Shown here piece by piece: positions 44,051 to 56,037 of a stretch of DNA of 64,000 nt. Made by a program: the position numbers and the translations under genes. Source of the DNA: Channallabes apus (Eukaryota > Chordata > Actinopteri > Siluriformes > Clariidae); NCBI GenBank assembly GCA_030522415.1, contig CM060115.1, forward strand, positions 7,909,579 through 7,973,578. Reading direction: 5' to 3'. The notes beneath the pieces were generated by a model that was given only the letters and a program-made list of their open reading frames with translations, made no database searches and was not told the origin of the DNA. The first letter of the stretch is position 1. The number at the start of each line of letters is the position of its first letter.

Positions 44051-44841
44051 TGTGCATGCTTTGCTTCGCTTTAAATGCCGCTTTGCATGCCTGAATGCTG
44101 CTTTTGCCTGAAGGCTTTTGATTTTCTTTCTTTGTTTGCTTTATTTTGGTTTGTTTTACTGTCATTGGACAAATAGCTGCAATATAATTGCTTCACTGTT
44201 GTGTGGCATGGCTGATTTATTGGCGGGGTGCTTTGCTGCTGTGTAGGCATTCTGTCTTTGAATTTGTTTTTAAATTGTAATTCGTCTGTCTTATCTTTCT
44301 CTCCTGTTATTTTAATGTCTTTCGTAGAGCTGTGAGCTGAAGGTGGTGGCAGTGTGACGTGTTGGGGTTGGTTTCCTTCTTCGTGTGCGTGTTGGTCACT
44401 TCGGTGTCAATTGTCACTGTGAATAGTGCGTGGATGTGATTCACGTGTGTTTGGGGTGACTTTGGCTGGGATATTCATCCCCTCCCTGTCTTTCATAGTC
44501 TGCCACCCACTGGTTAGCTCCAGCTCCAAAAAGGATGGTGTATGTTTTTATAATTTTTAGTATTGCATATTCCTGATGTCAAATTAAAATTATTTATGAT
44601 ATCTAATTGTTGAATTGTGACATTTTGTATTTTTCTGTGAGAGAATAAACACTTATGTACGAAATCCACGCCTCTTGCATCTCCGGTGAATGTACCTGGG
44701 TGCCTTAGTTAGTTTAATAGTTAGGGTTTGGTTTTATTTCCTTGGGTGCAATTCCCAAGGTGGCGTAATTGGCTACCATTGTTAACAGTAGCGGGGCGGC
44801 GGAGCTCAAGCGAGCCAGCGCCCCCTAGCGCTCCGCCACAA

Positions 44842-44990
44842 TCGATTAACCTGAGTTTGGAAAAGCTCCTCTCTGCTTGAGATACAGTCACTGGCAATGT
44901 AAGTGCAATCCTGAGAGCAGTCCAAAAGTTGGGGTAGATCTCAGATAGATCCTTATCGTGCATAAAAGTGATAAGCTCAAAGAGGCTCAT
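44842..44990 (-). pseudogene. hAT transposase dimerisation segment (upstream part)
   Basis: Contains LPVTVSQAERSFSKLRLI, the strongest hAT C-terminal signature; interrupted after LRLI by the insert. Confidence 0.85.
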
Positions 44991-44999
44991 GGTTTTTGA

Positions 45000-46130
45000 T
45001 GGCAGTCATTAGACACTTTATTAATCTAATATAATCTAACCTAAGGGAGGAACAATTAGCTCCTTGGTTAATTTACTGCCTCAAATTATATGCTGTGTCA
45101 CATAACAGAGTTATAGCAAATGGAAAATGTCTTTTAAACTACAGTATACTGTAAAAATATTGTAAATATATTGGCTATAGCCAACATGAACATAATAAAC
45201 AATGGAAATAAATAACTGTACTTGCAACAGTCTTGCTGCAAAGCATAATTTTGTGGTTACATTTTGTGGTATTTAATAGAAACCATTAGAATTTCTTTGA
45301 TGGTTTGTAAATTAGGCTTTTATTTTGTGTGTGTTTTTTAGCAAGGTAAGCATACCAAGCATCATAAGCAAGAAGGCTAACAAACCTAAGAGTTAACGTT
45401 ATACCACTAATTAACATCATGACATGAATAACTTAATCATACAGAGAGAACATTGTTGTATACCTTTATCTTTTGCCCGTTTCTATTTAAATTATAAATT
45501 AGCTATTTTTATTAGCCATTTCACAAAATTAAATAAATGAAAAAAGTGCAAATTATTGGTGTGTTTATAATATTTGAATGAAATGTGCGTTATTTGTAAG
45601 AAAGTCAGGTAGACATAATTTAGCCCCCTTCTTGTCCACTTCATTTGGGAGTGGTGAACTGTACTCTGTACTCTGTACTCTGTAACATGCTATTCACAAG
45701 AACTGCTTTTGGTGCCAGAGATCCTATACACTGCAGAGCATGTAAAGACAAAAGCAAGCTCTTGCAAACTTAAAAAAAAATCTATTTCAGGAGATTATAG
45801 ACTTATTTAATACGTAATAACTGCAGGAAAATCAGCAACAAAAAGTAAAAAACTAATAAAAACAAAATAGTACAACAGCCAAATAAAAATGTAATAAATA
45901 ATACCAGTGCTAAAAAGGAAAGCTAAAAATCCAGAATTAACAGTATAAAAATATTAAATACAATTAAACTGTTACAAGAAAAAGTACAATAACTAAAATA
46001 ATACCAATATAAAGTGGTAAATGTAATATATATTACGAAAATGTAATAGCTTCATTTACTTTAGTAGTAAACAACTGTATAGATAATGCCAATAATAAAA
46101 TGCTAATGTTTTAAATGTTTGATACATCAT
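45000..46130. other. AT-rich intergenic, no gene
   Basis: Low-complexity A/T sequence with no recognised feature. Confidence 0.5.
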
Positions 46131-46139
46131 TTTTTTTAT

Positions 46140-46600
46140 TTTATATGGAATATGAGAAGGCTGCCTGAAGATAATGCAAAAACTTTCTGGAGCACTGAAA
46201 CCACCCAAGAGCCCAATAGCCTCCATCATTCTCAAACGAAAGAAGATTTGGAACGACCAACAGTCCCAACCAAACAGAGTATTCTGGGATGAAGGGCCTT
46301 GGACAGAGAGGTAACAAAGAACCTAAGGGTCACTATAAATGAGATCCATAGTTCCCTTGTGGAGATGGGAGAGACTTACAGGAGATCACTTTAGCATTTC
46401 ACCAGTCAGGCCTATGTGGAACAGTGGTCAGACTGAAGCCATTATCACAAAAGGCACATGACAACCAACTGGGAGTTTGCAAAAAAGCAGCTAAGCAGTT
46501 TCATTGAGAGCTAAAGGACTCTCAGACCATAAAAAACAAAGTCAGCTGGTCTGATGATGCAATGATGCACACCTCCAGGTTCACGGGTTCAAATCAAAGG
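46140..46600. other. Possible decayed transposon sequence
   Basis: GC-richer than its surroundings; looks like former coding DNA (for example 'caaccaactgggagtttg'), but I cannot name a family. Confidence 0.25.
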
Positions 46601-46749
46601 TTTTAATATTTAAGGTTCTAATTGTCTTCATTTCCTTTTCCACACTGTCATGCTCCTCACCACGTGGTCATGTTTTCCCAGGCTATCATGTCTCCTTCCA
46701 CAACGCTGGACTGATTGCTCTTTGCTTATAAGGAAGTGCAACTGGTACA

Positions 46750-47160
46750 ATGCAGACGGATTTCACAGCTCTGATCCAACTTTCTGATCGTAGCTTTCAT
46801 GACTACGGCTCAGCTTCACTTTTCAGCAAAATTACAACACTGATGGACTTCACGGCTCTGATTCAACACTCTTGCTCTCACAACTACGGATCTGCTTCAA
46901 GTTTCGACTCTGTTACCACACTGGCAGATTTCACGACTCTGAATCCACACCCATGCTTTCATGACCATGGCTGGAGATGGAACCAGCCAAGGTCTCCAGC
47001 TGGCCTACTCCAGTCTCGCGGTCCAGTGGTTCCTGTGTTTCACTAATTTCTATCGTTGCTTCATTTGGGTGATGAAGTATGATGTAGGCGACCAAGAACT
47101 CCTGGCCAACATGCTAGCTTTGGAGGAATGAAGGCATTGGCTGAAAAAATACCAAGCCAG
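46750..47160 (+). pseudogene. Ty3/gypsy pol remnant (RT end and RNase H) with upstream repeats
   Basis: 47028-47075 reads FLCFTNFYRCFIW, close to the gypsy FLGFANFYRRFI motif; about 47073-47145 reads KYDVGDQELLANMLALEE(stop)RHWL, close to the RNase H [22 protein letters not shown]. The stop and frame breaks show decay. Upstream, 46752-46980 encodes three repeats of about 28 residues (DFTALIQ...HDYGSASLFSKITTL), not part of known pol. Confidence 0.7.
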
Positions 47161-47629
47161 ACACCTTCTCGCATCAGTTTTCCTCCCCCCATGATCCCAC
47201 ACCACAAGACTCCATCCTGCTGCCTTGTTGTCTCATTGCAGCCCTGAAGCTATACATACTGTAGAGACCAAAGTTCAGCAGGCACTGACCCAGGAACCCG
47301 GACCAATTATTGCTCCCCAAAATCGCCTCTTCTTAGTGTTTCCAAGTTCATGGCCTCCCCACTCCCAGCCTGTCGTCCAGTTTCCATCCCCAGTCCTACG
47401 GACAAACAGAGCAAAAGAATCAGGCACTGGAGGTCTCTCTTTGGCTAGGGTCAACCATGACCAATCCGCTAAACAAAGGAGAAACAGTTTTTTACAGCTT
47501 CACCCCAAGTGGGGAAAACCCTCCCCGACTCACACTGCTGGCACCAACGTTGACCCCAGAACGAAGATATCTTCCAGCCTTTTCTCTTGTTTGCTCAAGA
47601 ACAAAGAGACATACGTACAGTAGAGTCTC

Positions 47630-48000
47630 CTTGTGGCACAGCGGTAAAGCGCTCGCCCTATCATCTGGAGATCGCTGGTTCGATGTAACCTCTCGCAGCC
47701 GGAGGTCTAGAGAGAGCTGATTGGCCGAGCTCTCTCAGAGGGGAAGGATGAGAGGTACTACATGCCTCCACATAAATCACGGCTCTACAGACAATCAGAG
47801 GCGTCTGTGAGCTCACAAAAGTGGAAGGAGCGGATAGTGCTGTCCTCCGAGTGTGTTACGCCGCTCCCAATTGTGCGCGAGCAGTTCGAAAAGATGCGGT
47901 CGGCGTCACGTGGTTCGAAGGAAGACTATCAGTAGCCTTAATGGGCGAGCCCCTTAGTGACGGCGGAAAAATCCACCGCATACCGCAGAGACATACCGCA
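47630..48000 (+). repeat. tRNA-derived SINE, second family
   Basis: Head with A box-like tggcacagcggtaaagcgc and B box-like ctggttcgatgtaac, a GC-rich body, and no V-SINE core. Probably a different SINE family; the (gagac)-type tail is unclear. Confidence 0.6.
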
Positions 48001-48389
48001 TAGATATTTTCAAAGACATTCATTCAAAGTGGGTAACTAAGGCAAAATTATATATATTAATCTAGTAGGTTTTATGTCTGTGTTATATTTGACGTGTTAT
48101 CCTAACCTACAGTAGGAAGTGTAATCAGCATTTACAAAACCCTTTCTGTACATGAAGTATGAATGTGTTTGTGCAATATATGGGATGTTTGGTATTGAAT
48201 GCAAGCTTGTTTTATTTAAAGAACATTGTTGTGTATGAAAAGTTGTAGCATGAGCAGGGCTCATGCGAATATACTTCATAAAAGTATAAAAAATTTCAGC
48301 AGGATGTGCCTCACGTGACAGACCAAACATTAGGCTAATGTATGCACGGAAAGGGAACCGTACACACACAGGTTATAGTAAAGAGTACA

Positions 48390-48653
48390 CGTGCACGGAT
48401 GTTGATTATACCAGTAAGAGACGTGCACTAAGACCCAGCAGTGGAGACGATTACCCAAAGTTCCGCAGCATAAGAGAGAGAAAAACCATTGGCTCGGTTG
48501 TGATCACGTGACACTCTGCGTCAAAACAAGAAGCACATGCGTGATACATCGTAAACCAAGACTTGTTTGTTTTCCAAGTCAAAATTTATAAAAAATCTTT
48601 GCTCGTCTTGCGGAACACTCGAACTATGTTACTCGCAATCCAAGGTTTCACTG
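48390..48653. repeat. Solo right end of the pogo-like element
   Basis: Matches 54106-54381 and 30806-31073 (gatgttgattataccagtaag ... ggtttcactg-ta). The left end is missing. Confidence 0.8.
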
Positions 48654-48669
48654 TATAACTATAAACTAT

Positions 48670-50260
48670 AGCTGATTCTCTCAAAGATTAATGAGCTGCA
48701 TCTCACATGGTAGTAGATAATTTCAAGTGAAACATTAAACGAATTCATAATCACAGTACTAACATTACAGTACATATTTAGAATTTAAATTAAATGTCTG
48801 TGTTTCTTATAATCATATATCTTATAGATTTTATGTGTAACACTCGTGCAATCAAAAAACAGAATGTGTGTGCATCAGAAAAAGTTTGTATTGAATGTGA
48901 ATGTGTATGAATCAAAATGAGATTGCAATAGGAAGAAACCTTGAGAGGAACCAGACTCAACAGGGAACTCATCCTTATTTACAGTAGGTAAAATAGGAAG
49001 CAGGAATTGATCTGCATTCATACTGTGTGTTAAGAGGCTGGAAGTTCAGTATGACAGGAGAATTTAATTGATGTTAATATGGAGTCCATAGTTATTGGAT
49101 GCTCGGGTCTACTTTTATATAAAATAATGGAAAACAAATTGCAGATTATGTAATTTGTATGAAACATGAATATAGGTGCATCCACTGCTGCGGAGATGAC
49201 CAGATGACATGATTACCTTCATCACAACTGGAAACAAAGAAATCACTAATTTACCAATGAATTATTAAAATGGTCAGAGTCAGGCTCCTTGCTGTTTTTC
49301 CCCGACGCATTCATAATCATTAGTCTACTTCTGCTGGTGCACTCTGGAAAACTTAATGCGTGCGGTTGAGCGCTGATTAGACTTCGTAGGAAATTAAAGA
49401 GAAGGATCATGATGTCTGCTTTTTGGGAGTTGACACTCTTTGTGATCTGTAGAGTGTGTGTGTGTGTGTGTGTGTGGTATCACCTGAGCCAGGTGTCAAT
49501 AGGTCTTACTGTATGTATTCATGAAAAGTCGTGGATTATTTAGTGAAACAGAGGCTCTGTTGAAAAAGTTAATCACCACATTAGTCACTTTACCCCGAAT
49601 AAAAGGTCTTTCTGAGTGATATAATTTATTGTAACAGAAATATACAAACCGTACAAACTGTGCACACTGAATAATAAAACCGAGTGTGCAGTTTACTAAA
49701 CCGATCTTCTGGTTTACTAAACCAGGCATGAGAATTAATAAACCAAGATGCGTTTTCTTTGCCCCACCTATATGAAAATGCATATTCAGAGAAAGGCTTG
49801 TCATGTGCAGATCACTGGACTTGTACAGATACTAAAGTTGACACTGTTACTATTTTTTAATCCCTGGAATTGAAGAGAGAGGGATGTCCCTTATAACATG
49901 ATTGTGAGTTTTTAATCACTCTATACACAACCCATTATTTATTATGTTATTTTACAAATGGAACCATCTTCTTTGGAATTTTCTATAGAATATTTAAATT
50001 TTAGATTTTATAAAAATAGACCAGCGCTGGTAGTGATTTATTTTTTTTAATATTCAAAAAATATATATATCTAAGAAATAAATATAAGTAAATTATTATG
50101 TACTGTATATAGTTATTAAAAAAACAACACAACGCATGGTATGATAAATAAAATATACATTATTTATACATTAAATATACAAAGTTTACATAAAAATGTA
50201 AATTTTAGAAGTCATAAATGTTACATTTTTAACTAATTTAAGAAGAGGCCTGAAGCACTG
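48670..50260. other. Intergenic with dispersed repeat pieces
   Basis: 48880-48975 matches the dispersed repeat at 40104. 49440-49476 is a short (TG)n. 49660-49805 resembles 55005-55100 (aataaaccaagatgcgt... / aatacaccgagatgcgt...). No gene recognised. Confidence 0.45.
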
Positions 50261-50264
50261 CATG

Positions 50265-51120
50265 GCCCGTATTCACAAAGGTTCTTAAGCTTAAAAGTTG
50301 CTCCTAGTGACGAAATTCTAAGAAAATTCTTAGAATTGCGAAATTTTCTTAGAATTTTTCCCTTAAATTTAGGACTAAATCTTAGTAAAGATAAAAATGA
50401 TTCACAAAACATTTTAGCCCTAAAAACAGCTCCTAAGGTAAAAATTGTTAAGAGTAGAGAGGAGGACTTTTAAGAGTCTTAAGAGTTTCTGTAGCAGAGG
50501 ACAAAATGACAGAAAGAAGAAATATTCTCCAAACACTGAACGTGAAGCTAAGAGTAAACACTGATCTTCTGTCCAATTTGGTTTTCTTGTCCTTTTACTT
50601 CCTTCCATCTTTCTTGGATTGTTGGCTACATACCATCCAAAAGGGCAACTTAAATAGACTGTCCTGCAATCATGTTTCATCAAATTGATACAAGTATGGT
50701 AAATTAATTTAAGAATGTAAATATAGTATATACTGGGTGGAAATTGGTTGCTTCAAAAGTAGACACATTTTTAACCTTTGGCCATTTAATTCATTTATAG
50801 ATTAAGAATTAACTAAGATATTTAGCCTATAACAGACACTTTGCATAAAGTAGACTGTAGTCATGATTATACAATTTCTTCATATACAAACATTATGATT
50901 TAATTATCTGTTCTATTATCATACAGTATATTCTATTTTCACAAAGAGCACATTTCAAGGCCTTGAAGAGGCCTACAGAGGTCAGAGGTGATTTTTATCA
51001 ACCAATCACAATCCTTGAATTGCTGCATCATCCCTAGCAACGGGGTCAACCACACCTCCTCACTAAAAACACTAAGAAGGTTTTTGTACTTTCCTTACTT
51101 AGAGTTGTTTGTTTACTTAT
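50265..51120 (-). mobile_element. Harbinger-like remnant with Myb/SANT fragment
   Basis: Left end ggcccgtattcacaaag followed by many cttag/ctaag palindromic steps. The minus-strand frame at 50530-50610 encodes MEGSKRTRKPNWTEDQCLLLA, the start of the Myb/SANT-like accessory protein of PIF/Harbinger elements; it then goes out of frame. The matching right end is not found. Confidence 0.55.
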
Positions 51121-51804
51121 TATTGTACAGTAAATGTCAATAGCTCTGATTTAGATTTTTCTTTTTTTTGTGAATTAATTACCTTTTCTCCACCTAACTG
51201 CCATTTCATGAATATCATTTATTTTGGCCGACGTTTTGCCATAATAAAATTTATATTATAAACTATTCGTTAGATAACTAATGACACTGATAAGACTATT
51301 AAGCTTTCTCATATGTGTGTTTTCTTAAGTTTGTAATTCTGTTTTGTTAATGCAGACTGTCTTTGTCCCTCTTCTCAGGAAATTATCTTGTTTTATTTCA
51401 TGTACTTCCCGGTGATTATGGCAAAAATATAATATAGAACACAGAAATGACATTACGCAGAAAAAATTCTACAATGTCACATTGAATTTAGAGCATACAG
51501 TGTCACATTGTTTCAATGAATGTTGAATTTTACAGAATTGCCCAATGTTTTAAGTAACAGTGATGGTACTGTAGTTATAATTCACTTAAGTCAAAGCAGT
51601 AAAAAAAAAAACTTGCCTTACAAATACTTTTTTGTCTGTATCGTGTTGGATCAATGAATCGTTTTGGATTTATGTAATATAGGTTTATATATTTATTCAC
51701 TCTAGGAAACAAGGGGAATACAGTGCAAGGCTATAAAATGTTAGTTATGACGTGAAACGCAAATTATGTAGAAAATAAATGCATAAAATATCAAAGTCAC
51801 TCAC

Positions 51805-52155
51805 TCACACACTCACTCACTCACCATCTACTGTATACCGCTGTATCCTGTATTCAGGGTTGCGGAGGGCCTTAAGCCTATCCTAGGAGACTTAGGGCAC
51901 GAGGCGGAGTACACCATGAATGTGGTACCAATCCATCACAGGGTACACACACATACATACAGTCACACACTATGGGCAATTTGGGAACACCAATTAGCCT
52001 AATCTGCAGGTCTTTGGACTGCGGAAGGAAACCTGACTACCCGGAGGAAACCTACGAAGCACAGCGAGAATAGTCAAACTCCATACACACACAGACAGGA
52101 ATCGAGTCCGGACATTGAAGGCGCAAGGCGACAGTGCTAACCACTACACCATTGT
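51805..52155 (-). repeat. V-SINE copy
   Basis: Minus-strand V-SINE, paralogous to 28785-29157 and degraded in its core. Confidence 0.85.
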
Positions 52156-52854
52156 GGCGGCTAAATATCAAAGTATATACTTTATTTGACCAGAAATATA
52201 AGGACACATGAACATCAGACCCTTTTGTGATTGTTGGAAAATTCCATTGTAAAACTGTGAAAATTAATATGGAGTTGTTCAACCTTTGCTACTATTACAG
52301 TCTCTACTCATTTGGGAAGGATTTCTTCTAGATGGGAATTTGGGTGTGGGAATTTTTTTCAATTTAACTACAAAAGCCTTGGTTCCAGATCATCCAAAGG
52401 GTATTTAGTAGGGTTGCGGTGAGATCTTCCAATACAACGTTGGCAAACCATGGCTTCATGGACCTCACTTTGTGCACAGAGTTATTGTCATGCTGGAACA
52501 GCTTTGGAGCTTTTAGTTCCAGTGGAACATGGGTGTGATTATGGAGTACCGGTACCCGAAGAACATGAAACTCTTTCTAGGTAATCTAGAACCTGTTTAT
52601 ATGATATGTATTTATGAGACAGTCCGAAAAAAATATGATTTACCAAACTCATAAGGGAAAGGTTTTAATATTTCATTACTTCATTGCCTGCCTGTAGAAA
52701 TTAGTTTAACTATCAATTCAATTTGACATATTTTTTATATTTTTTAGCAAGGGTTAGGGTTAGCTATCCTTAACAACATTATTTTAAAATGCAACCTATG
52801 AAATATTTATATTTCTTCACTGTAACCATTATTTTACTATTAATTATTTGTAGT

Positions 52855-53010
52855 TGGTAGTTGGTGTTCCCAAATTGCTCATAGTGTGAGAATGAGTATA
52901 TGATGTGTGCCTTGCAATGGATTAGAACCCTGTCCTGGGATAGGCCAGGGATAGGCTTCAGGCCCCCCCAGCAAGCCTGTACACAGTATAAGCAGTATAG
53001 AAAATAAACA
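52855..53010 (+). repeat. V-SINE 3' fragment
   Basis: Paralogous to 29990-30126. Confidence 0.75.
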
Positions 53011-53020
53011 ATTTAATATA

Positions 53021-54381
53021 CAGTGGAACCTCGGATTACGAGCATAATTCGTTCCGGAACTGGGCTCGTATTCCAAAACACTCGTTAACCAAATTTGAAT
53101 TTCACATAAGAAATAATGGAAACTTAAATTAATCGTTCTACTGCCCCCCCCCCCCCCCCAAAAAAAAAACATAAAAATAATTAATACAAAATATAAAGTA
53201 AAAATTAAACAAATTAACCTGCACTTTACCTTTCAAAAAATTTATGTGTGTGTGTGTGTCTGTATGTGTGAGGCTAGAGTAAGTGGAGACTCTTGCTTTC
53301 AGCCCCTCCTGTCTCCCCCTTCTCATCTTACACATTAAAACTTTCTCCTATCGTTTAAACACACACATTAAAGGAAAGACTGTTGTACTCACCTAAATTA
53401 TTAAAGCTTCTCCGCTTTCTTTTAATGTTGCTCGTGACAGAGTAACAGCCTGTTAATTCATGCTCGTGTAATGATGAGATGGACAAGCTGCAAGATGCTC
53501 GATGGATCCTGCACTTAAATCCAACTGAAAAAACTACTGAAGAACAAAACTCAGGCTCTATATCCTAGGCTACATCTCACATTCGCGTTCACACACACAG
53601 GACTACACTTCCGTAAACAGCAGTCATAAATTAAGGTCTCTCTCCCGCTACACTGTTTTATCAAAAAATTTGCAATAAACATTGCTAATGACACTCGTGT
53701 GAGCGCAAACTAACAGAATCACTGCTGTAAAGTAAAACAAACAAACAAATGAACCCGCACCTTACCATTGAGCTGAGTTTCTTCGCAGAGCAGAGTGTGC
53801 GTGTCTCGACCATAATTTCTGTTCTTGTGTGTGTTTGTAAAGGGGGCTTGACACACACCGCTGGACAGTGGTAACAGTGTCAAATTACGCTCGCGCACAC
53901 ACACATACACATACTGTACACACACACACATCGCGATGAGGAAGAAAATGTTTTTGTAACCTCTGCATTGAGAATTTCTTTTGCTTTACTCGCACACACA
54001 AACATGTGTTATAAGAAACAGTACACGCACTGTACACATGCGCTTCAGAACACAAAATAAAATATGTTTTACACACACAGTGTTATAGTAAACAGTTCAC
54101 GCTTGCACGGATGTTGATTATACCAGTAAGGGATGAGCACTAAGACCCAGCAGGGGAAACTATTACTCACAATTCCACAACACAAGAGAGAGAAAAACCG
54201 TTGGCTCAGTTGTGATCACGTGACGCTTGGCGTCAAAACAAGAAGTGCATGCGTGATACATGATACTTGGTGCTCGTAAACCAAGACAATGCTCGTTTTT
54301 CAAGTCAAAATTTATTAAAAATATTTGCTTGTCTCGCAGAACACTTGTAAACCGTGTTACTCGTAATCCGAGGTTCCACTG
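53021..54381. mobile_element. Pogo-like non-autonomous element, copy 2
   Basis: Ends cagtggaacctcggattacg and its complement cgtaatccgaggttccactg are near-perfect inverted repeats between TA. Longer than copy 1 (1.36 versus 0.95 kb), and the interior differs in its CA-rich central part. Confidence 0.8.
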
Positions 54382-54469
54382 TATGTAATTTTCAAAACAA
54401 TATTTATAATAAATGTTATTATAAATAAGAGTTCCAAAATAACTGTTTTTGTTTGTTTGTTTGATTTAC

Positions 54470-54526
54470 CTTAGCCTTAGAAGAGAAGAAGGTGGAAGGC
54501 ATCATTTTATAAGGCATGTGAGATAT
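54470..54526 (-). pseudogene. Truncated sulfotransferase exon 2 (3' end)
   Basis: About 57 bp nearly identical to the end of the intact exon 2 (LPYKM...TFFSSKAK region), including the splice donor, now gtaaat. Homology stops abruptly at 54526, marking the duplication breakpoint. No other SULT exons follow. Confidence 0.85.
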
Positions 54527-54559
54527 ACAGATGTCACCATTAAAAACGCACGTTTCGAG

Positions 54560-54803
54560 AAAAAGGATCCCGTGACTTGCCGCGGCTGCGTGCGGGAAGC
54601 TGTGAAAATGCCCTTCATTACCTGTAGGGGGCAGTCGTGTTTCAGTCTGAAGTATTGTGTGTCTACTGAAGCAGAGAATGTGTCCAAATTAAACCGCGCA
54701 TGCATGTTTGGAGATGCTTTACCCGCGCTGTGGATCAGTCGGTTGTGGATCATCACGGAGGTACTACACGGCGTGGCTGGAGCTGGAGTTTGTCGTGTTC
54801 GAG
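54560..54803 (+). other. GC-rich candidate first exon / promoter region
   Basis: A CG-containing, GC-richer stretch ending at a consensus donor (cgag|gtaagt at 54805). It has open frames on both strands and no known domain. It may be a promoter plus exon for the candidate gene to the right. Confidence 0.25.
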
Positions 54804-55541
54804 GTAAGTTTACCTTTCTGTTTTGGATGTGATTCTCGTTTTCATGACTCCCAATTAATGTTAATCTTAATTTCAGGACGTACAATTAGCAATATTTCAG
54901 TTTTTAATAGTGTGGATATTCACAAAACACCGTTTTCATGTAAAAACCTGAATCTACGGAGCCCCCCAGGGGTCCTGTGGTAAATAAATAAAATAATAAC
55001 GAACCGAGCGCGCGGATTAATACACCGAGATGCGTGTTTATTACCCCCACCCCTCGTGAAAACGGCGTGTTCAGACAAAGGCTCGCCAGTGAGATGCCAT
55101 TTCTGAACAAACTGTGTTAAAGCATTAAATGTTAAAAGAGCACTAGCAATAAAAGTTTTTTTTCTGAAGCCGAACTTTATTAATGAGTTACGAGTAAAGA
55201 ACCTGTACATATGTTCATACAGTATTGACAGCAGCTCTAATTTGTCTAAATCGCATTGCAGACAATAAAAATAAGTAGAGTCATCCTGTGACCTTGCATG
55301 CTTAATCTTTCCACACATGATTCTTGCTTCTCACTTTTTCCTTAATCCCTCACTGTTCTATCTTGTATTGTTCTAACGGTGTCAGAAACTTTGTGTTAGT
55401 AGCACTGCTTGACATGCTTGATGCCTTCCTCTTTTGTAATTTGCTTTGGATAAAGGCAAACTTACAAAAAGTGAAGAAATGCCTAAATGTAGTTGTACGA
55501 ATAAAAGATTATGTAATGATACAATGTAAATTTTTTCACAG

Positions 55542-55598
55542 AAACAAAGCGTAGAGATGAGACATGAATCTGAAGAGGATCTCTTTGATGATTGTCTG
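55542..55598 (+). other. Candidate exon (57 bp, acidic)
   Basis: Acceptor ttttttcacag, donor CTG|gtaaag. Contains ATG with MRHESEEDLFDDCL. Plausible coding start, unconfirmed. Confidence 0.35.
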
Positions 55599-56037
55599 GT
55601 AAAGCATTGTTTTCTTATTAATTATACAATTTATTAATAACTCGAATATAGTGTTTGTTGTATTGGACAGAAGCATATAAATGCAAATGAATATATAAAT
55701 CTGAGTCATTATTGAAAGAATTTTCATGTTTGGACTAACCCTTTAAATACAAACTCAGCATTCATCATAGGATTTCCTGACACTGTAAAGGTGCAGAGTA
55801 ATCTATGGAGTGTAGCCATCTCATGCCATGTTTTACAATGTTTTACTGATGCAAGATTATTGCTAAAGCAATTTAACCCAAGTTTAACAATCTGAAGTAG
55901 ATGAAGTGATGGTCATTTTTTATTATCAATTATTTTTATTTTTATTTTTTTCTCTGTGAAATGAAGTGAGCACAGGTTGAAGCAATTCAGATTTTTTTTG
56001 TTTCTCAAAATAAATTATTTATTTTCTTGTAAATTTT

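Larger units (their letters stand above)
42976..44841 (+). mobile_element. 1.87-kb insertion inside hAT transposase, possibly a solo LTR
   Basis: Starts near TGTAGCAGG, ends CGCTCCGCCACA; the TG...CA ends and an AATAAA at about 44643 some 190 bp before the right end suit an LTR. No target duplication was found. Contains about 168-bp tandem repeats (43080-43860), a TTTGC-rich run (43960-44050) and no coding frame that I recognise. Confidence 0.45.
42574..44995 (-). mobile_element. hAT element with split dimerisation domain
   Basis: Right end CAGTGGCGGTTCTACACTG at 42574. The transposase C-terminus is in two pieces on the minus strand: 44842-44990 (SLFELITFMHDKDLSEIYPNFWTALRIALTLPVTVSQAERSFSKLRLI) and 42836-42975 (KTYLRSTMSQERLTGLAVISINHAIGE...RKVRF-stop). 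Together these are the conserved hAT C-terminal dimerisation block, interrupted by 1.87 kb. The 5' part of the gene is missing. Confidence 0.85.
51640..54526. repeat. Segmental duplication, copy 2
   Basis: Collinear with 28224-31260: cgttttggatttatgtaatat (51660), the V-SINE, ctgggaaggatttcttctag-type repeat, caagggttagggttagct (52748), the V-SINE tail, the pogo-like element and the end of sulfotransferase exon 2. It lacks the insertion at 28299-28698 and the SINE at 29650-29890. Confidence 0.9.

Noticed and set aside
43914..44165. 83-codon Lys/Gln/Ala-rich protein
   Set aside because: Arises from TTTGC-type pentanucleotide repeats within a transposon insert.
47630..47720. tRNA gene at the second SINE family
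   Set aside because: A and B boxes only; no acceptor-stem pairing and a SINE-like body follows.
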